Positions 8,488 to 17,157 of a stretch of DNA of 64,000 nucleotides are shown piece after piece. A program made the position numbers and the translations under genes. Numbering within the stretch: the stretch's first letter is position 1; the number at the start of each line of letters is the position of its first letter. The stretch is taken from the NCBI GenBank assembly GCA_048526005.1, contig DBFVEH010000021.1, forward strand, positions 653,534 to 717,533, given 5' to 3'. This DNA is from QALR01 sp900552255 (GTDB lineage Bacteria > Bacillota > Clostridia > Oscillospirales > CAG-272). The notes beneath the pieces were generated by a model, which did not search any database, was not told where the DNA came from, and was given only the letters and a program-made list of their open reading frames with translations.

Positions 8488-9057
8488 ATGAAAAAAGCAC
8501 TTACCGTTTTTATCGCGCTTTCCCTTATCGCGCTTCTCTGCTGTTCCTGCGGAAAAACCAAAACGTATATCGCGGAGATCACCGTGGAAAATTACGGCGT
8601 CATCACCGTCCAGTTAGATGCCAAAACCGCGCCCATCACAGTCGCCAATTTCGTAAAGCTTGCAAACGAGGGCTTTTATGACGGACTCACGTTCCACAGG
8701 ATCTTCTCCGGCTTCATGATTCAGGGCGGCGACCCGAACGGCAACGGCACCGGCGGCTCCGATGAAACCATCAAGGGCGAGTTTTCTGCCAATGGTGTGA
8801 AAAACAACATTTCCCATGTGCGCGGCGTCATTTCCATGGCGAGAAGCTCGTCATACAATTCCGCAAGCTCCCAGTTCTTTATCGTGCATGAGGACAGCAC
8901 ATATCTTGACGGCAAGTATGCCGCATTCGGCCATGTGATCTCCGGTATGGAGGTCGTGGATGCGATCTGCGAGGACGCCGAACCGACAGATGGCAACGGA
9001 ACCATTCCGGCGGAGAAACAGCCCGTCATCACCAGCATCAAAATCATAGAAGAATAA
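8488..9057 (+). CDS. Cyclophilin-type peptidyl-prolyl isomerase lipoprotein
   Basis: A 189-residue exported foldase. Residues 1-17 form a signal peptide ending at a Cys cluster (CCSC, lipidated Cys probably 21), so the enzyme should be anchored outside the membrane. The cyclophilin domain shows FHRIFSGFMIQGGDP and SSQFFIV, the conserved active-site and binding segments. It would speed proline isomerisation of exported proteins. It may share a transcript with the M6 peptidase upstream and could help fold it, though this is only inferred from the 33-base spacing. Confidence 0.93.
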   Translation: MKKALTVFIALSLIALLCCSCGKTKTYIAEITVENYGVITVQLDAKTAPITVANFVKLANEGFYDGLTFHRIFSGFMIQGGDPNGNGTGGSDETIKGEFSANGVKNNISHVRGVISMARSSSYNSASSQFFIVHEDSTYLDGKYAAFGHVISGMEVVDAICEDAEPTDGNGTIPAEKQPVITSIKIIEE

Positions 9058-9078
9058 AAAACGCGGATGCGTGTTTTT
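9056..9078 (+). terminator. Weak terminator at the cyclophilin stop codon
   Basis: A short ACGC-GGAT-GCGT stem is extended by A and T runs (A5 before, T5 after). It starts at the stop codon. Confidence 0.4.
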
Positions 9079-9212
9079 CCCGATTGTGCCAAAAGGGAAA
9101 GCAGCTATCATGAGGCGCTATATCCATCGTATAATCGTATAGTCGGCGGAATGATCGGCCGGCCTTTCTGTCCCGGTTTTATCGTTCTACTGTGCAATTT
9201 GAGTTACTACGC

Positions 9213-9245
9213 AAAAACGGACTGATTTTCATCAGTCCGTTTTTT
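9213..9245. terminator. Bidirectional terminator between cyclophilin and rplQ
   Basis: A perfect 10-bp stem (ACGGACTGAT / ATCAGTCCGT) with loop TTTC has A5 on one side and a T run on the other. It ends the ribosomal superoperon 15 bases after rplQ and also the convergent plus-strand transcript. Confidence 0.88.
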
Positions 9246-9260
9246 ATTTTTATCCATTCA

Positions 9261-9602
9261 TCAGACAAGCTTGACGATCGCCATTTCGGCAGCATCGCCG
9301 CGGCGCGGGCCGATCTTGTAGACAGCCGTATAACCGCCGTTTCTCTCCGCATAAGCGGGAGCGATTTCATCAAAAAGCTTCTTTACAACATCTTCTTTCG
9401 TAATGAAAGAAAGTGCCGCACGACGGGAAGCAAGCGTATTCTTCTTGCCGAGCGTAATCATTTTATCTGTCAGAGATCTGACTTCCTTTGCTCTTGTCAC
9501 AGTTGTCTCAATCGAGCCGTTTTCCAAAAGCAAGGTCACCATGCCTTTCAGCATCGCCATTCTATGGGCAGTAGGTCTGCCAAGTTTTCTGGTTCCGGGC
9601 AT
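9261..9602 (-). CDS. rplQ: Ribosomal protein L17
   Basis: L17 (113 residues) binds 23S rRNA near the exit tunnel. The protein begins MPGTRKLGRPTAHRMAMLKG, the family signature. The open frame extends 61 codons further upstream, but the ATG at 9602 is the start because AGGAGGAATAG lies just before it and homology begins there. It is the last gene of the alpha-operon part. The ECF transporter and truA genes that often follow in Firmicutes are absent; a terminator comes next. Confidence 0.97.
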   Translation of the reverse strand: MPGTRKLGRPTAHRMAMLKGMVTLLLENGSIETTVTRAKEVRSLTDKMITLGKKNTLASRRAALSFITKEDVVKKLFDEIAPAYAERNGGYTAVYKIGPRRGDAAEMAIVKLV

Positions 9603-9832
9603 TATACTATTCCTCCTTTGCCTGTTTAATAAGTGCAGTCTGCATCCCGCATACCTTCCCCGGCATAAAGACCCCAAAAGGGAGATATGAGACGGAAAAG
9701 ACAGCTTTTCAAGCGCCAATATGCGACAAGCTCCAACACCGCACCAATAGCGGGACACAAATTGCCCCTTTTTAAAAGGATTCAACCAATATTCTCTCTG
9801 TTTTCTGATGCTTCTCCACTCATGAAGCGGCC

Positions 9833-10798
9833 TCAGTCTTCCTCTTTTCTGAGGCTGAGCCCGAGCGAATGAAGTTTCTGTATCACCTCTTCGAGCGATT
9901 TCTTGCCGAGGTTGCGGACTTTGATCATATCCGCCTCGGTGCTGCTCGTAAGATCCTCCACAGTATCAATGCCTGCGCGCTTCAAGCAGTTGAAGCTGCG
10001 TACAGACAGATCAAGCTCCTCAATGGTCATCTCAAGGACCTTTTCTTTCTTGGTTTCTTCTCTTTCCACCATGATCTCTGCGCTCTTTGCTTCGTCAGAC
10101 AGCTCCACAAAGAGGTTGAGATGTTCGTTGAGTATCTTGGCTCCGAGCGATACGGCTTCTCTTGCCGAGATCGTACCGTTCGTCAAAACATCAAGCGTCA
10201 GCTTATCATAATCGACTACATTGCCGACACGGGTGGGGTCCACCTTATAGCTCACGTTGTAAACAGGGGTAAATATAGAATCCACATAAATCACGCCGAT
10301 TTGTCCGGCCGAATAGGTCTGTTTGTTCTTTTCCTGCGAAACATATCCGCGGCCGTGATCGAAAGTAAGCTCCATTTTGAAACGCACACCGTCGGAAACC
10401 GTTGCAATATGATGCTCCGGATTCAGAATCTCGATATCGGCATCGCAGGCGATATCTCCCGCGGTAACGTCCTTCGGACCTGTAACGTCGATCGATACCG
10501 TTTTGGTCGTTTGCGGATATAATCTGGCCGTAATACCCTTGACGTTCAAAACGATCTCGCAGACGTCCTCTTTTACGCCGGGAACCGTCGAGATCTCATG
10601 AAGAATGTCCTTGTCTCCGCCGCTGATCTTGATGCTGACGACCGCAACGCCGGGAAGCGAGCTGAGCAGAACTCTGCGCAGGGAATTTCCAAGCGTGATG
10701 CCATAGCCTCTTTCAAGCGGTTCCAAAACAAAGGTTCCTCTTTTGGGATCGTTATCCGATTCGACAGCCGTAATATTCGGTCTTTCTATTTCAATCAT
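9833..10798 (-). CDS. rpoA: RNA polymerase subunit alpha
   Basis: Alpha (321 residues) nucleates RNA polymerase assembly. The N-terminal dimer domain contains LERGYGITLGNSLRRVLLSS and spans about 1-230. A charged linker (about 230-250) joins the C-terminal domain, which carries the helix-hairpin-helix segment EADMIKVRNLGKKSLEEV used for UP-element and activator contacts. Placement between rpsD and rplQ is the conserved order. A 230-base gap to rplQ is a little long for this operon, but no clear promoter or terminator was seen in it. Confidence 0.98.
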   Translation of the reverse strand: MIEIERPNITAVESDNDPKRGTFVLEPLERGYGITLGNSLRRVLLSSLPGVAVVSIKISGGDKDILHEISTVPGVKEDVCEIVLNVKGITARLYPQTTKTVSIDVTGPKDVTAGDIACDADIEILNPEHHIATVSDGVRFKMELTFDHGRGYVSQEKNKQTYSAGQIGVIYVDSIFTPVYNVSYKVDPTRVGNVVDYDKLTLDVLTNGTISAREAVSLGAKILNEHLNLFVELSDEAKSAEIMVEREETKKEKVLEMTIEELDLSVRSFNCLKRAGIDTVEDLTSSTEADMIKVRNLGKKSLEEVIQKLHSLGLSLRKEED

Positions 10799-10907
10799 CT
10801 AATTAACCCTCCTATTTAATATAAAACACAAATACAATTTGTATCGGAAATTGACGCACCGTTTCTCGGGATACATGCTCCCGATGTATATGCGTCGGGG
10901 GTCATGA

Positions 10908-11501
10908 TTATTTGGAGTACAACTCGACGATCAGGTGTTCAGATACCTCGTAATCGATATCATCGCGCGCAGGCAGAGCGATGATTTTTCCCTCATAGGC
11001 GTCTGCGGCCTTATCGATCCATTTCGGCATCGGCTTTTTCCCAAACTCTTCCATCAAGGATTTAAATTTTTCACTTTTGCGTGATTTTTCACAAATCGCA
11101 ATCACCTCACCGACACGAACCTGATAAGACGGTATGTTAACGCGCTTTCCGTTTACAGTGAAATGTCCGTGATTGACAAGCTGCCTTGCTTCACGTCTCG
11201 TGCTTGCGTAACCCATACGGAACACCACATTGTCCAAACGGCGCTCCAGCTCCTGCAGAAGAAGCTCACCCGTAATACCCTGTTTACGCTCAGCCTTTGC
11301 ATAATAAGAACGGAATTGTTTTTCAAGCACGCCGTAAATAAATTTGACCTTCTGTTTCTCAATCAGCTGCATGCCGTATTCGGACTGTTTACGGCGCATC
11401 GGCTTCGGATTGCGTTTTGTCTCCTTGGAATAACCGAGAACAGCCGGTGAAAGCCCCAGCGCCTTGCAGCGCTTCAAAACGGGCTGTGTATTCTTTGCCA
11501 T
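10908..11501 (-). CDS. rpsD: Ribosomal protein S4
   Basis: S4 (197 residues) is a primary 16S rRNA binder that starts 30S assembly, and in many Firmicutes it also represses its own synthesis. It has the S4 RNA-binding domain in the middle (RLDNVVFRMGYASTRREARQ, then VNHGHFTVNGKRV). It lacks the N-terminal Cys zinc motif found in some S4 paralogues. The ATG at 11501 follows AGGAGGTACG. Confidence 0.97.
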   Translation of the reverse strand: MAKNTQPVLKRCKALGLSPAVLGYSKETKRNPKPMRRKQSEYGMQLIEKQKVKFIYGVLEKQFRSYYAKAERKQGITGELLLQELERRLDNVVFRMGYASTRREARQLVNHGHFTVNGKRVNIPSYQVRVGEVIAICEKSRKSEKFKSLMEEFGKKPMPKWIDKAADAYEGKIIALPARDDIDYEVSEHLIVELYSK

Positions 11502-11519
11502 CGTTTCGTACCTCCTTCT

Positions 11520-11918
11520 TTATACGCGTCTGATTTTAGGCGGTCTGCATCCGTTGTGCGGAACCGGTGTGACGTCGCGGATCAGCGTGATCTCAAGCCC
11601 CTGCGTCTGAAGCGCACGGATGGCCGATTCTCTTCCCTGACCGGGTCCCTTCACATAGACCTCGACGCTCTTCATTCCGTTGTCGGCCGCGATCTTCGCC
11701 GCCGTCTCCGCAGCCATCTGAGCGGCAAACGCAGTGGATTTTCTCGAGCCCTTAAAGCCAAGCTCGCCCGCGGACGCCCATGATACCGTGTTTCCGGCGA
11801 CATCAGTGATAGTTACGATCGTATTGTTATAGGTTGCGCGGATATGAGCCGCGCCTTTTTCGACATTTTTACGTTCGCGGCGCTTTCTGACTACCTTTTT
11901 GGTTGTTGCTTTAGCCAT
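11520..11918 (-). CDS. rpsK: Ribosomal protein S11
   Basis: S11 (132 residues) sits on the 30S platform next to the mRNA exit. The conserved core includes HIRATYNNTIVTITD and the C-terminal PHNGCRPPKIRRV. The first 15 residues are a basic tail. It lies between rpsM and rpsD with short gaps of 17 and 18 bases. Confidence 0.97.
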   Translation of the reverse strand: MAKATTKKVVRKRRERKNVEKGAAHIRATYNNTIVTITDVAGNTVSWASAGELGFKGSRKSTAFAAQMAAETAAKIAADNGMKSVEVYVKGPGQGRESAIRALQTQGLEITLIRDVTPVPHNGCRPPKIRRV

Positions 11919-11935
11919 GATTTGTCTATCACTCC

Positions 11936-12304
11936 TTATTTCTTCTTATTTGCGATGGTCTTGGCCGGACCTTTTCTGGTTCTCGCATTTGTTTTCGTTC
12001 TCTGACCGCGAACCGGCAGACCTTTTCTGTGCCTAATACCGCGGTAGCATCCGATTTCGACCATTCTCTTGATATCCATCGAAACATCGCGGCGCAGGTC
12101 GCCCTCCACCTTATGGAAGTTTTCGATTTCATCGCGAAGCTTGGAAACATCGTCTTCCGTAAGATCCTTGCAGCGTGTATCGGGATTGATACCGGTCTTT
12201 TCAAGAATCTTATTCGAGGTCGATCTGCCTATTCCGTAAATATAGGTAAGACCGATCTCAACTCTCTTCTGATTTGGAATTTCAACACCAGCTATACGAG
12301 CCAT
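11936..12304 (-). CDS. rpsM: Ribosomal protein S13
   Basis: S13 (122 residues) is in the 30S head and contacts the P-site tRNA and the large subunit. It starts MARIAGVEIPNQKRVEIGLT and has RGIRHRKGLPVRGQRTKTNA near the C-terminus, both diagnostic. GGGAGGTG precedes the ATG. rpmJ lies 34 bases upstream. Confidence 0.97.
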   Translation of the reverse strand: MARIAGVEIPNQKRVEIGLTYIYGIGRSTSNKILEKTGINPDTRCKDLTEDDVSKLRDEIENFHKVEGDLRRDVSMDIKRMVEIGCYRGIRHRKGLPVRGQRTKTNARTRKGPAKTIANKKK

Positions 12305-12338
12305 TCTGGAAATACACCTCCCTTTCTTTGTTGTGCGC

Positions 12339-12452
12339 TCAGCCCTGTTTTTGCTTATGCTTGGGGTTTTCGCAAATGACCATTACATGGCCTTTTCTTT
12401 TGATGATCTTGCACTTGTTGCAGATCTTTTTAACGGAAGGTTTAACTTTCAT
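12339..12452 (-). CDS. rpmJ: Ribosomal protein L36
   Basis: This 37-residue gene reads MKVKPSVKKICNKCKIIKRK and onwards to KQKQG. It has the zinc ligands Cys11, Cys14, Cys27 and His32 (C-x2-C-x12-C-x4-H), the zinc-binding form of L36. It binds 23S rRNA in the 50S subunit. Its place between infA and rpsM is the standard one. The start is the ATG at 12452. Confidence 0.95.
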   Translation of the reverse strand: MKVKPSVKKICNKCKIIKRKGHVMVICENPKHKQKQG

Positions 12453-12503
12453 GTGTATTACACCGTTCCTTTCCTTACTTGAATAATAAATGATATCCGA
12501 GGC

Positions 12504-12728
12504 TCAGCTTTCACGCAGTCTCCACGTGATGCGTCCCTTGTTCAGGTCATAGATGGAAACCTCTACCGTAACTCTGTCGCCCGGAACAATCTGAATCGAA
12601 TTCATGCGAAGCTTTCCCGAAATCTGTGACAGCACAATATGTCCGTTGGGAAGCTTCACCTTGAAAGTAGCACCGGGCATCGCCTCGATGACCGTGCCCT
12701 CAAATTCCATAACATCGTCCTTTGGCAT
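12504..12728 (-). CDS. infA: Translation initiation factor IF-1
   Basis: IF-1 (74 residues) blocks the A site of the 30S subunit during initiation. It is a single OB-fold: MPKDDVMEFEGTVIEAMPGA at the start, LPNGHIVLSQISGKLRMNSI in the middle, and GRITWRLRES at the end. The ATG at 12728 follows AGGAGGGG; a frame extension of 7 codons upstream would read through that site and is rejected. Slightly acidic N-terminal MPKDD replaces the common MAKED. Confidence 0.96.
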   Translation of the reverse strand: MPKDDVMEFEGTVIEAMPGATFKVKLPNGHIVLSQISGKLRMNSIQIVPGDRVTVEVSIYDLNKGRITWRLRES

Positions 12729-12754
12729 AATGCCCCTCCTTAAATTCATAAAAT

Positions 12755-13093
12755 TTAACTTTGGGTTAGCTGTTCGAGGTCAAGCGAGGAGATCGTCCTT
12801 CGCAGGAAGCTGTCATTGACGCTTCCGCTCCGGAGCTTTTCCACATCTTCCTCCGACAGCCTTGTAAATATGCTTAAATGCCGCATCTTTTTCTTTTTCG
12901 GCGCTGCAAGCCTTCTCGCCTTTCCGTCCGCCACAAGCACATGACGGTCATCGATTCCCGCAACGATCACAAAGATCAATCCCGCGTCATGTCCTGCCGT
13001 GGAAACGGCGATTTTTCCGACGCGGAAATCCGTTTTATCGGGAACAACCGTCGGCGTCAAGGAATGCTTCTTTTTCATAACCGAACCAATCAC
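12755..13093 (-). CDS. KOW-domain RNA-binding protein
   Basis: A 112-residue protein of the KOW/L14e-like family that lies between map and infA in many Firmicutes. DFRVGKIAVSTAGHDAGLIF (about 22-41) and a following strand HVLVADGKARRL form the KOW fold, then a basic PKKKKMRHL patch. Its role is not established; RNA or ribosome binding is assumed from the fold. The start is uncertain: a GTG at 13093 overlaps the map stop codon (GTGA, coupling), and an ATG at 13078 is the alternative. Neither has a well-spaced ribosome site. Confidence 0.8.
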   Translation of the reverse strand: MIGSVMKKKHSLTPTVVPDKTDFRVGKIAVSTAGHDAGLIFVIVAGIDDRHVLVADGKARRLAAPKKKKMRHLSIFTRLSEEDVEKLRSGSVNDSFLRRTISSLDLEQLTQS

Positions 13094-13842
13094 TCCACCA
13101 AGGTGAGAAATACCGGTTCACCGTCCGTTATGGCAACGGTATGCTCATAATGAGCGGATAGAGCGCCATCGGCCGTGACGACCGTCCAGCCGTCGGAAAG
13201 TACCTTAACGTCCGGTGTTCCCATATTGATCATGGGCTCGATGGCAATCGTCATGCCGGTATAAAGCCTTATTCCTCTGCCAGCCGTTCCGAAATTCGGG
13301 ACCTCGGGATCCTCATGCAGATTCTGTCCGACGCCGTGGCCGACGTACTTGCGGACGACGCCATATCCGAAGCTTTCCGCATATTCGCTGACCGCCGAAC
13401 CGATATCGCCGATCCGTCCGCCCGCGACCGCTTTCTTTGCACCGCGGAAAAAGCTTTCCTTGGTCGCTTCGATGAGCTTCGCAGCTTCCTCCGAGATTCT
13501 ACCGACGCCGAAGGTATTCGCGCTGTCCCCATGGAAGCCATGATAAAAAGCGCCGACATCGATTTTGACGATATCCCCTTCGTGCAGAACCTTGGATGCA
13601 CTCGGGATCCCATGAATGACCTCATTGTTGATGCTGATGCAAGCACTGCCGGGAAAGCCTCCATAGCCTAAAAATGAAGGTTTTGCGCCGCATTTTTCGA
13701 TATAATGCCGGATGACCGTATCGAGCTCCCTCGTACTGACACCCTCTCTTATATGCTCCCGCGCCGCAAGAATCGCCTCGCCGGTGATTCTCCCCGCCTT
13801 ACGCATAATAGCCAACTGTTCGCTGTTTTTGATCTGAACCAT
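13090..13842 (-). CDS. map: Methionine aminopeptidase, type I
   Basis: Removes the initiator methionine from nascent proteins. At 250 residues it is the short type Ia form with no N-terminal zinc extension. The five metal ligands are all visible: Asp95, Asp106, His169, Glu202 and Glu233, in the contexts KIDVGAF, HGDSANT, GHGVGQNLHE, TIAIEPM and HYEHTVA. It follows adk by 2 bases in the conserved secY-adk-map order. Confidence 0.97.
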   Translation of the reverse strand: MVQIKNSEQLAIMRKAGRITGEAILAAREHIREGVSTRELDTVIRHYIEKCGAKPSFLGYGGFPGSACISINNEVIHGIPSASKVLHEGDIVKIDVGAFYHGFHGDSANTFGVGRISEEAAKLIEATKESFFRGAKKAVAGGRIGDIGSAVSEYAESFGYGVVRKYVGHGVGQNLHEDPEVPNFGTAGRGIRLYTGMTIAIEPMINMGTPDVKVLSDGWTVVTADGALSAHYEHTVAITDGEPVFLTLVE

Positions 13843-13844
13843 AA

Positions 13845-14486
13845 TCAGCCTCTGATGCTTTCGATCGCCGCCAAGGTCAAGGACGTAGTATCCTCGATCT
13901 TTTCCTGGCCGACGACAGTTTTGAGTATACCGCGTCCGGCATAATAATCCTTCAGCGGCTCTGTCTGCTCGTGATAAACGGCAAGACGGCTTTTGATGAC
14001 CTCGGGCTTGTCGTCCGCACGGATCACAAGCTCTCCGTCACATTTGTCACATTTGCCGTCCACCTTGACGGGCTTATACTCGACATGATAGGACGCGCCG
14101 CATTTGCCGCAAAGTCTGCGTCCGCCGAGTCTGCGGATGATATCTTCATCCGCCACCTCGATATCCACAACGCCGTCCATGACGATACCCATGTCGTCAA
14201 GCGCTTTTGCCTGAGCGACCGTGCGCGGAAAGCCGTCGAGAATAAAACCGTTTTTGCAGTCCTCTGCTTTCAATCTCTCCTTGATGATACCGATGACGAC
14301 ATCATCCGGGACAAGCGAGCCGCCGTCGATATAGCTTTTCGCCTTCAAGCCAAGCTCGGTCCCTGTGCTGATCGCTTCTCTAAGGAGCGCGCCCGTCGAG
14401 ATCGCCGGGATCCCATAACGCTCGGAAACAATCTCCGCCTGCGTTCCCTTTCCGGCGCCGGGGGCGCCAAGAAACATAAGCTTCAT
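13845..14486 (-). CDS. adk: Adenylate kinase, zinc type
   Basis: Catalyses ATP + AMP to 2 ADP. The P-loop GAPGAGKGT is at residues 7-15, and DGFPRT is near 84-89. The LID domain has four cysteines (Cys126, Cys129, Cys146, Cys149), the structural zinc site common in Gram-positive enzymes. Length is 213 residues. The ATG at 14486 begins MKLMFLGAPG; nine extra in-frame codons upstream are rejected because they precede the AAGGAG site. A hairpin lies in the gap to secY. Confidence 0.97.
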   Translation of the reverse strand: MKLMFLGAPGAGKGTQAEIVSERYGIPAISTGALLREAISTGTELGLKAKSYIDGGSLVPDDVVIGIIKERLKAEDCKNGFILDGFPRTVAQAKALDDMGIVMDGVVDIEVADEDIIRRLGGRRLCGKCGASYHVEYKPVKVDGKCDKCDGELVIRADDKPEVIKSRLAVYHEQTEPLKDYYAGRGILKTVVGQEKIEDTTSLTLAAIESIRG

Positions 14487-14541
14487 ATGCGGTCTCCTTT
14501 CCATCTGAACCATTCCGTAAAGCTCTCATACTTCACCGGAA

Positions 14542-14568
14542 GTCATCCGCCGAAGCTCGGCGGATGAC
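14542..14568 (-). repeat. Perfect 12-bp hairpin between secY and adk
   Basis: GTCATCCGCCGA and its exact complement flank a 3-base loop. There is no T tract on either side, so it is not an ordinary terminator. It may be an RNA-processing or stability element inside the operon transcript. Confidence 0.7.
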
Positions 14569-14582
14569 GCCGTATGTTTGTT

Positions 14583-15944
14583 TTAATCGAGGAAGCCCTT
14601 GTAATGACGCATCGTCATCTGCGCTTCCATCTCGCGAACCGTTTCCAAAATTACGCCGACAACGATGAGAAGCGTAGAGCCGCTGAACGAAATGACGTTC
14701 AGGAGCCCGCCCGTCACAATGTTGAGTAACAGCGGGAAGCAGGCTACGATTCCAAGGAAAAGCGCACCCATCAATACAACCTTGTTCAGCACCTTCTTGA
14801 TGTAAAGCGCAGTCGGACGTCCGGGACGAATACCCGGAATAGAGCCGCCCTGCTGCATCAGGTTGTTGGCCACCTCAACAGGATTGAACGAGATAGAGAT
14901 ATAAAAATACGCAAATGCAATGATCAGGATAAAGAGCACGATCATGTAGATCCAGCTGTCGGTGGACAGCGCATTATAAACGCCGCGCCAAAACGTTCCC
15001 TCTGCCGGATTAAAGAAAGAGATGATCGTGATCGGCAGCGAAACGATTGTGGAAGCAAAGATGATCGGCATAACGCCGGACATATTGAGCTTGATCGGCA
15101 GATTCGAGCTTTGGCCGCCATACTGCTTTCGCCCTACCGTCCGCTTCGCGTACTGGACAGGTATCCTTCTCTCCGCGTCGGACATATAGGTCACGAACAC
15201 AATCGAACCGATAAGGACCACGATAACAGCGACCCACAGAACGATCTGCAGCCACATCGGAACATAGTCGCCCTCAAAATAACCCGACGTCTGTTTCGCG
15301 GTAAGATTCTGCTGGAACTGCACAAAGGTAGACGGAAGTCCCGATACGATGTTGGCAAACAAGATCATCGAGATTCCGTTTCCGATACCCTGTTCGTCGA
15401 TCTTTTCGCCCAGCCACATGACAAGGCACGCGCCCGCCGTGTAGCACGCGATAATGACAATCGCGGAAAAGATTCTGTCAAAGCCGGAGCCGCTGCCAAA
15501 AAGCAGGAAGCCGCCGGTAACACCGGTATAGGTCGACGAACCGAGAATCGCATAATAACCGTAAGCCGTCACGATGGCGATGCCGACCGTGACATAACGG
15601 GTGATCTTTTCGATCTTTTTTCTTCCGTCCTCACCGTTCTTCGACATTCTCTCGAGCGCAGGAATCGCGATCGTGAGAAGCTGCATGATAATCGATGCGT
15701 TGATATATGGTGTTACGGAAAGGGCAAGCAGCGTCGCTTTGGAAAACGCATAGCCGGAAAGAATATTCAAATAGGAAAGTATTCCCTCGCTGTACCATGC
15801 GGCGGTCGTCTGCATTGCCTGATAATCAATAAAAGGAACCGGAATAGCTGCGCCGACGCGGTATAAGAATACGATGAAAAGCGTGAATAAGATCTTGCGG
15901 CGAAGTTCCGGGATCGTCCACGCGTTTCTCAGCGTTTTAAACAC
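14583..15944 (-). CDS. secY: Protein translocase subunit SecY
   Basis: SecY forms the protein-conducting channel in the cell membrane. At 453 residues it has ten predicted membrane helices. It begins with LRNAWTIPELRRKILFTLF, and the plug region and the cytoplasmic loop KRTVGRKQYGGQSSNLPIKL are recognisable. It starts at GTG 15944, with GAGGTGG five bases upstream, directly after the rplO stop codon. Confidence 0.97.
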   Translation of the reverse strand: MFKTLRNAWTIPELRRKILFTLFIVFLYRVGAAIPVPFIDYQAMQTTAAWYSEGILSYLNILSGYAFSKATLLALSVTPYINASIIMQLLTIAIPALERMSKNGEDGRKKIEKITRYVTVGIAIVTAYGYYAILGSSTYTGVTGGFLLFGSGSGFDRIFSAIVIIACYTAGACLVMWLGEKIDEQGIGNGISMILFANIVSGLPSTFVQFQQNLTAKQTSGYFEGDYVPMWLQIVLWVAVIVVLIGSIVFVTYMSDAERRIPVQYAKRTVGRKQYGGQSSNLPIKLNMSGVMPIIFASTIVSLPITIISFFNPAEGTFWRGVYNALSTDSWIYMIVLFILIIAFAYFYISISFNPVEVANNLMQQGGSIPGIRPGRPTALYIKKVLNKVVLMGALFLGIVACFPLLLNIVTGGLLNVISFSGSTLLIVVGVILETVREMEAQMTMRHYKGFLD

Positions 15945-16385
15945 TTATACCACCTCGCACTTTCCGCCTGCGGATTCGATTTTTTCCTTTGCACTGGCGG
16001 AAAAAATCGCAGCCTGTACCGTAACCTTCTTTGTAATTTCGCCGCGGCCGAGTATCTTCACGCCGTCGAGCGTTTTTCTGATGATGCGTTTTTCAAGCAG
16101 AGCCTCGGCATTGACGACCGCTCCGTCCTCAAAAGCATCCAAAGCATTCACATTGACAATGGCATAATGCTTGGCAAAAGCATTCTTGAAACCTCTTTTG
16201 GGAAGTCTTCTGTAAAGCGGGATCTGACCGCCTTCAAAACCCGGTCTTACACCGCCGCCGGAGCGCGCGTTCTGACCTTTATGACCCTTGCCCGCGGTTT
16301 TTCCGTTTCCGGAGCCGGTGCCTCTGCCTTTGCGAAAGGCCGGTTTCACAGAACCCTCTGCCGGTGAAAGTTCATGTAGCTTCAT
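15945..16385 (-). CDS. rplO: Ribosomal protein L15
   Basis: L15 (146 residues) is a 50S protein with a long basic N-terminal extension. MKLHELSPAEGSVKPAFRKG opens the protein, followed by GRGTGSGNGKTAGKGHKGQN, the Gly/Lys-rich tail that threads through rRNA. It lies between rpmD and secY. Its stop codon abuts the secY start. Confidence 0.97.
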   Translation of the reverse strand: MKLHELSPAEGSVKPAFRKGRGTGSGNGKTAGKGHKGQNARSGGGVRPGFEGGQIPLYRRLPKRGFKNAFAKHYAIVNVNALDAFEDGAVVNAEALLEKRIIRKTLDGVKILGRGEITKKVTVQAAIFSASAKEKIESAGGKCEVV

Positions 16386-16447
16386 TTGGGTATCCTCCTT
16401 ATACTGTGAATTTTTTCGTACATCAATGAAATTTGAATGTATATTGA

Positions 16448-16627
16448 TTATACATTTTCCACCTTGATAAGGTGAGCGATGATTTTGACCTTACCCAAAA
16501 CGGAAGCGTCGTTTTTCTGAACTGTCACATCGCCGATCTTGGTAAGACCGAGCGATTTTGCAACTGCCTTTTGTTTGGGACTTGAACCGATAAGGCTTCC
16601 GGTGAGTGTGATTTTGATTTGTTCCAT
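16448..16627 (-). CDS. rpmD: Ribosomal protein L30
   Basis: A 59-residue gene, start ATG at 16627. It begins MEQIKITLTGSLIGSSPKQK, continues AVAKSLGLTKIGD and ends AHLIKVENV, the L30 fold of the 50S subunit. Position between rpsE and rplO is the conserved one, 15 bases after rpsE. Confidence 0.95.
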   Translation of the reverse strand: MEQIKITLTGSLIGSSPKQKAVAKSLGLTKIGDVTVQKNDASVLGKVKIIAHLIKVENV

Positions 16628-16642
16628 CTCCGTCCGCCTCCT

Positions 16643-17143
16643 TTATTTCAGTGCATCTTTGTCGACACCGCGCATAGCCGCTACTTCCTCGGCCGTGCGA
16701 AGCGCTTTCAGTCCTTCAAAGGTCGCCTTGACGACATTGGAAGGATTGCTCGAACGAATACATTTTGCACGGATATCCTTGATACCCGCCATCTGCACGA
16801 CGGCGCGTACCGTACCGCCCGCGATAACGCCGGTACCGGGAGCCGCCGGCTTGAGAAGCACTCTCGCCGCGCCATACTCGCCGATCACCTCGTGCGGGAT
16901 GGTGGTACCCTTCAGGGATACCTCGATGATGTTTTTCTTTGCATCCTCAATCCCCTTGCGGATCGCCTCGGGATATTCGGACGCCTTTCCAAGACCGTAG
17001 CCGACATGTCCGTTTTCGTCACCTACAACCATGATTGCAGTCTGGCGTGCGATGCGGCCGCCCTTAACGGTTTTGGAAACACGGTTGGTGGCAACGGTGA
17101 CCTCTTTCAGATCAAGCGTCGCCGGATCAATTCTTTTCGCCAT
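16643..17143 (-). CDS. rpsE: Ribosomal protein S5
   Basis: S5 (166 residues) contributes to decoding accuracy and mRNA helicase activity of the 30S subunit. The N-terminal dsRNA-binding-like domain has RVSKTVKGGRIARQTAIMVV and GHVGYGLGKASEYPEAIRKG. The C-terminal domain has GTGVIAGGTVRAVVQMAGI. AGGAGGAAGG precedes the ATG. Confidence 0.97.
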   Translation of the reverse strand: MAKRIDPATLDLKEVTVATNRVSKTVKGGRIARQTAIMVVGDENGHVGYGLGKASEYPEAIRKGIEDAKKNIIEVSLKGTTIPHEVIGEYGAARVLLKPAAPGTGVIAGGTVRAVVQMAGIKDIRAKCIRSSNPSNVVKATFEGLKALRTAEEVAAMRGVDKDALK

Positions 17144-17157
17144 GTCCTTCCTCCTCC

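Noticed and set aside
9603..9785. 61-codon N-terminal extension of rplQ
   Set aside because: L17 starts at MPGTRKLGRP with AGGAGG just before it.
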